Origin: Aegilops tauschii subsp. strangulata
Taxonomy: Eukaryota; Streptophyta; Magnoliopsida; Poales; Poaceae
Assembly: GCF_002575655.3 (NCBI RefSeq)
Contig: NC_053040.3
Location: 151,901,148-151,965,147 of the forward strand
DNA length: 64,000 bases
Direction: 5' to 3'
Each line of letters opens with the position of its first letter. Position 1 is the stretch's first letter. Below are positions 54,352-64,000 of this stretch, piece after piece. The notes under the pieces are model-generated. The model was not told the DNA's origin, made no database searches, and saw only the letters and a program-made list of their open reading frames with translations. The position numbers and the translations under genes were made by a program.

Positions 54352-55576
54352 CTATTCCTTTTCAGAGTCTGAAACGTTCTGGAAAGTGTCCCTTATGTAC
54401 TCCTCCGGGGTTACGGTATCAATAACATTGGTTTCAACATTTATGGGATTACCTGAGATATAATGTTTGATTCTTAGACCGTTCACCACCTTCAGATTTG
54501 TGCCTTCGAAGTTGTTGATTTTTATGGCACCGGAACGATAGACCTCCTCGATAACGTAAGGACCTTCCCATTTAGAGAGGAGTTTTCCTGCAAAAAATCT
54601 TAAACAAGAGTTGTATAACAGGACATAATCACCTACATTAAACTCACGCTTTTGTATCCTGTTGTCATGCCACCTTTTAACTTTTTCTTTAAACAGTTTG
54701 GCATTCTCATAGGCCTGGGTTCTCCACTCATCAAGTGAGCTAATGTCAAATAGTCTCTTCTCACCGGCAAGTTTCAAATCATAATTGAGCTCTTTAATGG
54801 CCCTTATGTTCTAGTTCGAGAGGTAAGTGACATGCTTTTCCATAAACCATTTTATACGGAGACATACCCATAGGATTTTTATATGCAGTTCTGTAGGCCC
54901 ATAATGCATCATCAAGTTTCTTGGACCAATTCTTTCTAGATCTGTTAACAGTCTTTTGCAAAATTAATTTAATCTCTCTATTACTCAGTTCTACTTGACC
55001 ACTAGACTGTGGGTGGTATGGAGATGCAATTCGATGATTAACATCATACTTAGCAAGCATTTTACGAAAACCATGAATAAAATGTGAACCACCATCGGTC
55101 ATTAAGTATCTAGGGACTCCAAACCTCGGAAAAATAACTTCTTTAAGCATTTTAATAAAGGTGTTATGATCAGCACTACTAGTTGGAATAGCTTCTAACC
55201 ACTTAGTAACGTAATCAATATCAACTAAAATATGTGTATACCCATTAGAGGAAGGAAACGGTCCCATATAATCAAAGCCCCAAACATCAAATGGTTCAAT
55301 AACAAGTGAATAGTTCATAGGCATTTCTTGACGTCTACTAATATTACCAATTCTTTGACATTCATCACAAGACAAGACAAACTTACGGGCATCTTTGAAA
55401 AGAGTAGGCCAATAAAAACTGGATTGCAATACCTTATGTGCAGTTCTATCTCCAGCGTGGTGTCCTCCATAAGCCTCGGAGTGACACTTGCGTAGGATCT
55501 GTTCCTGTTCATGCTCAGGTACACAACGTCTAATAACACCATCTACTCCTTCTTTATAAAGGTGTGGGTCATCCCA
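54352..55576 (-). pseudogene. Gypsy integrase
   Basis: Zinc-binding part (H..H..C..C; CDECQRIGN), then catalytic core with D (GFDYMGPFP), D (MTDGGSHF) and E (SGQVELSNREIK), then WAYRTAYKNPMGMSPYKMVY and a C-terminal region (FNVGDYVLLYNS). A ~7 nt deletion at about 54795 shifts the frame after LELEHK; the downstream part (54777-54352) is otherwise open. Upstream it is separated from RNase H by TAG at about 55579. The DDE residues are present, but the frame is broken. Confidence 0.88.
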
Positions 55577-57760
55577 GAACTAATGTCTTAAATCATAGAA
55601 AAACTTTTTCTTTTGCTGGTATGTGAAACTAGGTGGTATAAATTTAGCAACAATGTAATTAGCATAATCAGCATACCATGGAGCAGTACGAGAAGCATTT
55701 ATGACAGCTAATTGTTCATCAAGAAAGCTATCATCAATAGGTAGTGGGTCATCAAGAACATTCTCTAACCTAGATAAGTTGTCTACAACAGGGTTCTCAG
55801 CTCCCTTTCTATCAATAATATGCAAATCAAATTCTTGTAGCAAGAGAACCCATCTAATAAGTCTAGGTTTAGCATATTTCTTTTCCATAAGGTATTTAAT
55901 AGCAGCATGATCAGTGTGAACAGTTACTTTAGAATCAACGTTATAAGGTCTGAACTTATCACAAGCAAATACAACTGCTAAAAATTCCTTTTCAGTAGTA
56001 GCATAATTTCTCTAGGCACTGTCTAGAGTTTTACTAGCATATTGGATAACATTTAATTTCTTATCAACTCTTTGTCCTAGAACAGCACCTACAGCATAAT
56101 CACTAGCATCACACATAATTTCAAAGGGTAAATTCCAATCAGGTGGCTGAACAATAGGTGCAGAAATCAAGGCTTTCTTAAGTATTTCAAATGCTTCTAC
56201 ACAATCATCATCAAAGACAAAAGAAACATCTTTTTGTAAAAGATTAGTCAGAGGCCTAGAAATTTTTGAGAAGTCTTTAATGAACCTTCTATAGAAACCG
56301 GCATGACCAAGGAAACTTCTTATACCTTTGATGTCCTTAGGACACGACATCTTTTAAATAGCATCAACTTTAGCTTTATCAACTTCAATACCTCTTTCAG
56401 AAATTTTATGCCCCAAGACAATATCTTCATTAACCATAAAGTGGCACTTCTCCCAATTCAAGACAAGATTAGTTTCTTCACATCTCTGCAAAACTCGATC
56501 AAGGTTGCTTAAGCAATCATCAAAAGAAGTTCCATACACGGAGAAATCATCCATGAAAACCTCAACAATCTTTTCACAAAAGTCAGAGAATATAGAAGTC
56601 ATACATCTTTGAAAGGTAGCAGGTGCATTACATAAACCAAAAGGCATACGTCTATAAGCAAAGGTACCGAAAGGGCAAGTAAAAGTGGTCTTTTCCTGAT
56701 CCTCTTTTGACACAGGTATTTGAGAGAAACCAGAATAACCGTCTAGAAAGCAAAAATGTGTATGTTTGGATAATCTTTCTAGCATTTGATCAATAAAAGG
56801 TAAAGGGTAATGATCCTTTCTAGTAGCTTTATTTAATTTGCAGAAATCAATTAACATTCTATAACCTGTAACAATTCTTTGTGGGATCAATTCATCTTTA
56901 TCATTAGGAACAACAGTAATACCTCCCTTCTTAGGGACACAATCAACAGGATAAATTATACCTGCCTCCAGAAGCTTTAGTATTTCATTTCTTACCACTT
57001 CTTTCATCTTAGGATTTAACCGTCGTTGGTGATCAACAACCGGTTTAGCGTCTTTCTCCAATTTTATTTTGTGTTGGCATAGAGTGGGATTAATGCCCTT
57101 AAGATCATCAAGAGTATATCCAATAGCAGCACGGTGCTTCTTCAGAGTTTTCAATAATTTCTCTTCTTCCTGCTCTGAAAGGTTAGCACTAATAATAACA
57201 GGATATATCTTCTTTTCATCAAGATAAGCATATTTAAGAGTATCAGGTAATAGTTTAAGCTCAAACACGGGATCGGCCTTGGGTGGAGGAGGATCCCCTA
57301 GAATTTCAACAGGTAAGTTGTGTTTCAAAATAGGCCCCTGTTTAAAGAATACTTCATCTATTTCCCTTCTTTCATTCATAAACATATCATTTTCATGGTC
57401 TAGGAAATATTGTTCTAAAGGATCATTAGGAGGCACGGCAATAGAAGCAAGACCAGTAATTTCATCTTTACTAGGCAATTCTTTATCATGGGGTTGTCTA
57501 CGAAATTTAGCAAAATTAAAATCATGAGACATGTCCCCTAAACCAACAGTAACAATATCCTTTTCGCAGTCTATCTTAGCATTAACAATATTCAAGAAGG
57601 GTCTACCAAATATAATGGGACAAAAGTCATCTTGTGGGGAACCAAGAACAAGAAAATCAGTAGGATATTTAACTTTCCCACACAAGACTTCAACATCTCT
57701 AACAATCCCAATTGGTGAAATAGTATCTGTATTGGCAAGCTTAATAGTAACATCAATATT
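55577..57760 (-). pseudogene. Gypsy protease, RT and RNase H
   Basis: 57760-56354: end of the retropepsin domain (FLVLGSPQDDFCPIIFGRPF), then RT with RMPFGLCNAPATFQ and the catalytic VFMDDFSVYG. TAA at 56354-56356 interrupts before the thumb (GHAGFYRRFIKDFSK). TAG at about 56010 precedes RNase H ([23 protein letters not shown]). The protease active site itself would lie just upstream and has been separated by the Copia B insertion at 57761. Gag is not in the window. Confidence 0.88.
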
Positions 57761-59495
57761 TGTTGGGGAACGTAGTAATTTCAAAAAAATTCCTACGCAC
57801 ACGCAAGATCATGGTGATGCATAGCAACGAGAGGGGAGAGTGTTGTCCACGTACCCTCGTAGACCGAAAGCGGAGGCGTTAGCACAACGCGGTTGATGTA
57901 GTCGTACGTCTTCACGATCCGACCGATCAAGTACCGAACGCACGGCACCTCCGAGTTTAGCACACGTTCAGCTCGATGACGTCCCTCGAACTCCGATCCA
58001 GCCGAGTGTTGAGGGAGAGTTTCGTCAACACGACGGAGTGGTGACGATGATAATGTTCTACGGACGCAGGGCTTTGCCTAAGCACCGCTACGATATTATC
58101 GAGGTGGACTATGGTGGAGGGGGGCACCGCACACGGCTAAACGATCAATGATCAATTGTGTGTCTTTGGGGTGCCCCCTGCCCCCGTATATAAAGGAGCA
58201 AGGGGGGAGAGGTGGCCGGCCATGAGAGGGGTGTGCCAGGAGGAGTCCTACTCCCACCGGGAGTAGGACTCCCTCCCTTTCCTTGTTGGATTAGGAGAAG
58301 GGGGAAAGAGAAGAGAGAGAGGAAGGAAAGGGGGGGCGCCGCCCCCCCTCCTTGTCCAATTCAGACTAGAGGGGGAGGGGGCGCGTGGCCTACCCTAGCC
58401 GCCTCTCCTCTTCTCCACTAAGGCCCATGTAGGCCCATTAAACCCCCCGGGGGTTCCGGTAACCTGCCGGTACTCCGGTATATATCCGATAACCCCCGGA
58501 ACTATTCCGGTGTCCGAATATAGTCGTCCAATATATCAATCTTCATGTCTCGACCATTTCGAGACTCCTCGTCATGTCCGTGATCACATCCGGGACTCCG
58601 AACTACCTTCGGTACATCAAAACATATAAACTCATAATATAACTGTCATCGAAACTTTAAGCGTGCGGACCCTACGGGTTCGAGAACTATGTAGACATGA
58701 CCGAGTCATGTCTCCGGACAATAACCAATAGCGGAACCTGGATGCTCATATTGGCTCCCACATATTCTACAAAGATCTTTATCGGTCAAACCGCATAACA
58801 ACATACGTTGTTCCCTTTGTCATCGGTAAGTTACTTGCCCGAGATTCGATCGTCGGTATCTCAATACCTAGTTCAATCTCGTTACTGGCAAGTCTCTTTA
58901 CTCGTTCTGTAATACATCATCCCGCAACTAACTCATTAGTTGCAATGCTTGCAAGGCTTAAGTGATGTGCATTGCCGAGTGGGCCCAGAGATACCTCTGC
59001 GACAATCGGAGTGACAAATCCTAATCTCGAAATACGCCAACCCAACAAGTACCTTTGGAGACACCTGTAGAGCACCTTTATAATCACCCAGTTACGTTGT
59101 GGCGTTTGGTAGCACACAAAGTGTTCCTCCGGTAAACAGGAGTTGCATAATCTCATAGTCATAGGAACATGTATAAGTCATGAAGAAAGCAATAGCAGAA
59201 TACTAAACGATCGTGTGCTAAGCTAACGGAATGGGTCAAGTCAATCACATCATTCTCCTAATGATGTGATCCCGCTAATCAAATGACAACTCGTGTCTAT
59301 GGCTAGGAAACATAACCATCTTTGATCAACGAGCTAGTCAAGTAGAGGCATACTAGTGACACTCTGTTTGTCTATGTATTCACACAAGTATTATGTTTCC
59401 GGTTAATACAATTCTAGCATGAATAATAAACATTTATCATGATATAAGGAAATAAATAATAACTTTATTATTGCCTCTAGGGCATATTTCCTTCA
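57761..59495 (-). repeat. 3' LTR of Copia B
   Basis: 1735 bp; plus-strand ends TGTTGGGGAACGTAG and GCATATTTCCTTCA. TATA core (minus) 'TTTATATACGG' at about 58190. PPT complement 'gtctcccactt' at 59496-59506. Confidence 0.95.
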
Positions 59496-59582
59496 GTCTC
59501 CCACTTGCACTAGAGTCAATAATCTGGATTACATAGTAATGATTCTAACACCCATGGAGCCTTGGTGCTCATCATGTTTTGC

Positions 59583-61254
59583 TCATGGAAGAGGCTTAGT
59601 CAACGGGTCTGCAACATTCAGATCCGTATGTATCTTGCAAATTTCTATGTCTCCCACCTGGACTAGATCCCGGATGGAATTGAAGCGTCTCTTGATGTGC
59701 TTGGTTCTCTTGTGAAATCTAGATTCCTTCGCCAAGGCAATAGCACCAGTATTGTCACAAAAGATTTTCATTGGACCCGATGCACTAGGTATGACACCTA
59801 GATCGGATATGAACTCCTTCATCTAGACTCCTTCATTTGCTGCTTCTGAAGAAACTATGTACTCCGCTTCACACGTAGATCCCGCCACAACACTTTGTTT
59901 AGAACTGCACCAACTGACAGCTCCACCATTCAATGTAAACATGTATCCGGTTTGCGATTTAGAATCGTCCGGATCAGTGTCAAAGCTTGCATCGACGTAA
60001 CCATTTACGACTAGCTCTTTGTCACCTCCATATACGAGAAACATATCCTTAGTCCTTTTCAGGTATTTCAGGATGTTCTTGACCGTTGTCCAGTGATCCA
60101 CTCCTGGATTACTTTGGTACCTCCCTGCTAAACTTATAGCAAGGCACACATCAGGTCTGGTACACAGCATTGCATACATGATAGAGCCTATGGCTGAAGC
60201 ATAGGGAACATCTTTCATCTTCTCTCTATCTTCTGCAGTGGTCGGGCATTGAGTCTTACTCAACTTCACACCTTGTAACACAGGCAAGAACCCTTTCTTT
60301 GCTTGATCCATTTTGAACTTCTTCAAAACTTTGTCAAGGTATGTGCTTTGTGAAAGTCCAATTAAGCGTCTTGATCTATCTCTATAGATCTTGATGCCCA
60401 ATATATAAGCAGCTTCACCGAGGTCCTTCATTGAAAAATTCTTATTCAAGTATCCCTTTATGCTATCCAGAAATTCTATATCATTTCCAATCAGTAATAT
60501 GTCATCCACATATAATCAGAAATGCTATAGAGCTCCCACTCACTTTCTTGTAAATACAGGCTTCTCCAAAAGTCTGTATAAAACCAAATGCTTTGATCAC
60601 ACTATCAAAGCGTTTATTCCAACTGCGAGAGGCTTGCACCAGTCCATAAATGGATCGCTGGAGCTTGCACACTTTGTTAGCTCCTTTTGGATCGACAAAA
60701 CCTTCCGCTTGCATCATATACAACTCTTCTTCCAGAAATCCATTCAGGAATGCAGTTTTGACATCCATTTGCCAAATTTCATAATCATAAAATGCGGCAA
60801 TTGCTAACATGATTCGGACAGACTTAAGCATCGCTACTGGTGAGAAAGTCTCATCATAGTCAATCCCTTGAACTTGTCGAAAACCTTTCGCAACAAGTCG
60901 AGCTTTATAGACAGTAACATTACCGTCAGCGTCAGTCTTCTTCTTGAAGATCCATTTATTCTCAATGGCTTGCCGATCATCGGGCAAGTCAACCAAAGTC
61001 CACACTTTGTTCTCATACATGGATCCCATCTCAGATTTCATGGCCTCAAGCCATTTTGCGGAATCTGGGCTCACCATCGCTTCTTCATAGTTCGTAGGTT
61101 CATCATGGTCTAGTAACATGACTTCCAGAACAGGATTACCGTACCACTCTGGTGCGGATCTTACTCTGGTTGATCTACGAGGTTCAGTAACAAATTGATC
61201 TGAAGTTTCATGATCATCATCATTAACTTCCTCACTAATTGGTGTAGGTGTCAC
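59583..61254 (-). pseudogene. RT and RNase H of Copia B
   Basis: 61254-60502: integrase-RT linker and RT N-terminus (IENKWIFKKKTDADG; motif A MDVKTAFLNG; VQASRSWNKRF). A small deletion in front of the YVDD box near 60512 shifts the frame. 60509-59823: DDILLIGND, then connection and RNase H (TRPDVCLAIS, GYVDASFDTDPDD, STCEAEYI). TAG (TGG to TAG) at 59823-59825, then 59822-59583 ends the polyprotein (FCDNTGAIALAKESR, VADPLTKPLP). Catalytic Asp residues are present. Confidence 0.92.
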
Positions 61255-62748
61255 AGAAACCGGTTTCTATGATGAACTACTTTCCAATAAGGGAGCAGGT
61301 ACAGTTACCTCATCAAGTTCTACTTTCCTCCCACTCACTTCTTTCGAGAGAAACTCCTTCTCTAGAAAGATTCCAAATTTAGCAACAAAAGTCTTGCCTT
61401 CGGATTTGTGATAGAAGGTGTACCCAACAGTCTCTTTTGGGTATCCTATGAAGACACATTTTTCCGATTTGGGTTCGAGCTTATCAGGTTGAAGCTTTTT
61501 CACATAAGCATCACAGCCCCAAACTTTAAGAAACGACAACTTTGGTTTCTTACCAAACCACAGTTCATAAGGCGTCGTCTCAACGGATTTCTATGGTGTC
61601 CTATTTAACGTGAATGCGGCCGTCTCTAAAGCATAACCCCAAAACGATAGCGGTAAATCAGTAAGAGACATCATAGATCGCACCATATCTAGTAAAGTAC
61701 GATTACGACGTTCGGACACACCATTAAGCTGTGATGTTCCGGGTGGCGTGAGTTGCGAAACTATTCCGCATTGTTTCAAATGAAGACCAAACTCGTAACT
61801 CAAATATTCTCCTCCACGATCAGATCGTAGAAACTTTATTTTCTTGTTACGATGATTTTCAACTTCACTCTGAAATTCTTTGAACTTTTCAAATGTTTCA
61901 GACTTATGTTTCATTAAGTAGATATACCCATATCTGCTTAAATCATCTGTGAAGGTGAGAAAATAACGATACCCGCCGCGAGCCTCAACATTCATCGGAC
62001 CACATACATCTGTATGTATGATTTCCAACAAATCTGTTGCTCGCTCCATAGTTCCGGAGAACGGCGTTTTAGTCATCTTGCCCATGAGGCACGGTTCGCA
62101 AGTACCAAGTGATTCATAATCAAGTGGTTCCAAAAGTCCATCAGTATGGAGTTTCTTCATGCACTTTTCACCGATATGACCTAAACGGCAGTGCCACGAA
62201 TAAGTTGCACTATCATTATCAACTCTGCATCTTTTGTCTTCAATATTATGAATATGTGTATCACTACTATCAAGATTCAACAAAAATAGACCACTCTTCA
62301 AGGGTGCATGACCATAAAAGATATTACTCATATAAATAGAACAACCATTATTCTCTGATTTAAATGAATAACCGTCTCGCATCAAACAAGATCCAGATAT
62401 AATGTTCATGCTCAACACTGGCACCAAATAACAATTATTTAGGTCTAAAACTAATCCCGAAGATAGATGTAGAGGTAGCGTGCCGACCGCGATCACATCG
62501 ACTTTGGAACCATTTCCCACGCGCATCGTCACCTCGTCCTTAGCCAATCTTCGCTTAATCCGTAGTCCCTGTTTCGAGTTGCAAATATTAGCAACAGAAC
62601 CAGTATCAAATACCCAGGTGCTACTGCGAGCATTAGTAAGGTACACATCAATAACATGTATATCACATATACCTTTGTTCACCTTGCCATCCTTCTTATC
62701 TGCCAAATACTTGGGGCAGTTCCGCTTCCAGTGACCAGTCTGTTTGCA
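61255..62748 (-). pseudogene. Protease and integrase of Copia B
   Basis: 62706-61594: protease motif VFDTGSVANIC, integrase zinc site (WHCRLGHIG, CEPCLMGK), catalytic HTDVCGPM, RSDRGGEYLS and NGVSERRNRTLLDM. TAG at 61591-61593, then 61590-61270 with WGCDAYVKKLQPDKLEPKSE and FIGYPKETVGYTFY, and TAG at 61267-61269. Apart from the two stops the region is open and the triad is intact. Confidence 0.92.
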
Positions 62749-63513
62749 TTAGAAGCACTCAGTCTCAGGCTTAGGTCCAGACTTGGGTTTCTTCTCCTAA
62801 GCAGCAACTTGTTTGCTGTTCTTCTTGAAGTTCCCCTTCTTCTTCCCTTTGCCCTTTTTCTTGAAACTGGTGGTCTTGTTGACCATCAACACTTGATGCT
62901 CCTTCTTGATTTCTACCTCCGCAGCTTTTAGCATTGCGAAGAGCTCGGGAATTGTCTTATCCATCCCTTGCATGTTATAGTTCATCACGAAGCTCTTGTA
63001 GCTTGGTGGCAGTGATTGAAGAATTCTGTCAATGACGCTATCATCCGGAAGATTAACTCCCAGTTGAATCAAGTGATTGTTATACCCAGACATTTTGAGT
63101 ATATGCTCACTGACAGAACTATTCTCCTCCATCTTACAACTGTAGAACTTATTGGAGACTTCATATCTCTCAATCCGGGCATTTGCTTGAAATATTAACT
63201 TCAACTCCTGGAACATCTCATATGCTCCATGACGTTCAAAACGTCGTTGAAGTCCCAGTTCTAGGTCGTAAAGCATGGCACACTGAACTATTGAGTAGTC
63301 ATCAGCTTTGCTCTGCCAGACGTTCATAACATCTGGCGTTGCTCCTGCAGCAGGTTTGGCACCTAGCGGTGCTTCCAGGACGTAATTCTTCTGTGCAGCA
63401 ATGAGGATAATCCTCAAGTTACGGACCCAGTCCGTGTAATTGCTACCATCATCTTTCAACTTTGCTTTCTCAAGGTACGCATTAAAATTCAACGGAACAA
63501 CAGCACGGGCCAT
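62749..63513 (-). pseudogene. gag of Copia B
   Basis: ATG at 63513; MARAVVPLNFNAYLEKAKL, then DWVRNLRIILIAAQKNYVL, KMSGYNNHLIQLGV and LQSLPPSYKSFVMNYN (typical Copia capsid, UBN2 type), a Lys-rich tail (KKKGKGKKKGNFKK) and TAG at 62797-62799. The CCHC zinc knuckle follows, with TAA at 62749-62751 between its first two Cys (ECF-stop-CKQTGHWKRNC). The capsid part is complete. Confidence 0.9.
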
Positions 63514-64000
63514 CTATCTACAACAACATAGACAAGCAAGATACTATCAGGTACTAAGTTCATGATAAATTTAAGTTCAATTAATCATATTACTTAAGAA
63601 CTCCCACTTAGATAGACATCCCTCTAATCCTCTAAGTGATCACGTGATCCATATCAACTAAACCATGTCCGATCATCACGTGAGATGGAGTAGTTTCAAT
63701 GGTGAACATCACTATGTTGATCATATCTTCTATATGATTCACGCTCGACCTTTCGGTCTCCGTGTTCCGAGGCCATATCTGTTATATGCTAGGCTCGTCA
63801 AGTTTAACCTGAGTATTCCGCATGTGCAACTGTTTTGCATCCGTTGTATTTGAACATAGAGCCTATCACACCCGATCATCACGTGGTGTCTCAGCACGAA
63901 GAACTTTTGCAATGGTGCATACTCAGGGAGAACACTTTCGCGTGGTGTCCCACCGGCAGTAGGACTCCCTCCCTTCCTTGTTGGATTAGGAGAGGAGAGG
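63514..64000 (-). other. Copia B leader and deletion junction
   Basis: 63514-63947 is internal leader homologous to that of Copia A. From about 63948 the sequence becomes 'ccaccggcagtaggactccc', matching the middle of the LTR (about 58246-58295) in the same orientation. The PBS and the adjacent ~490 bp of the 5' LTR are missing. Confidence 0.75.

Larger units (their letters stand above)
57761..64000 (-). mobile_element. Copia retrotransposon B, continues past the window
   Basis: Same family as Copia A, opposite orientation, inserted in the Gypsy protease coding sequence after 'atatt' (57756-57760). The 3' LTR is complete (57761-59495). The internal region contains RNase H, RT, integrase, protease and gag in reverse order. 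At about 63948 the leader jumps into mid-LTR sequence. Its frames are much better preserved than those of A: catalytic residues are intact, with about five stops and one frameshift. Confidence 0.93.

Overview
This window reads as nuclear DNA of a Triticeae grass, most likely wheat or a close relative. The evidence is intron-containing plant genes, Stowaway MITEs with the 'CTCCCTCCGTTCC' terminus and TA target duplications, Angela/BARE-lineage Copia elements, Athila-type Gypsy elements, and a CACTA end beginning 'CACTACAAAAAAAAGACACA'. I saw no bacterial features, rRNA, tRNA or CRISPR. The species call is from recognition, not alignment.

Layout. 1-3.3 kb: a minus-strand gene or gene relic I cannot identify, with one exon present three times. 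4.2-6.3 kb: four diverged ~450 bp tandem units, one carrying a MITE. 6.7-13.5 kb: a low-copy island with an intact minus-strand coiled-coil gene (7217-7888), a SINA-type E3 ligase gene with a damaged RING exon (9303-10175), an intact small plus-strand gene (12000-12542), several MITEs and a set of very short retroposon insertions. 13.5-20 kb: TIR-element relics, three minisatellites (61, 39 and 79 bp units) and a broken 3'-5' exonuclease-like gene (19480-20035). 20.6-25.4 kb: a large non-autonomous CACTA segment with four copies of a ~600 bp module and a 71 bp subterminal array.

26.3-38.1 kb: a complete, mutated Copia element with target duplication CGTAC. An Angela/WIS-type solo LTR (TSD GATGG) sits in its leader and a Gypsy solo LTR (TSD AATAT) in its 3' LTR. 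38.5-40.1 kb: another Gypsy LTR. 40-41.8 kb: two gene relics (one a B3 domain) and a MITE. 42.2-46.0 kb: a 13-exon MLO gene on the minus strand, the best-preserved gene here. 46.9-48.4 kb: a truncated LINE. 50.4-57.8 kb: an Athila-type Gypsy element on the minus strand, interrupted in its protease region by a second Copia element of the same family as the first (57761 to the window end).

The genes do not form a pathway. The island genes and MLO are ordinary single loci in a repeat-dominated landscape. I found no convincing new multi-gene system. The most unusual signals are the 12-60 nt retroposon insertions flanked by direct repeats, the decapeptide-repeat coiled-coil gene, the triplicated exon, and a GC-rich inverted repeat shared by different Gypsy sequences.
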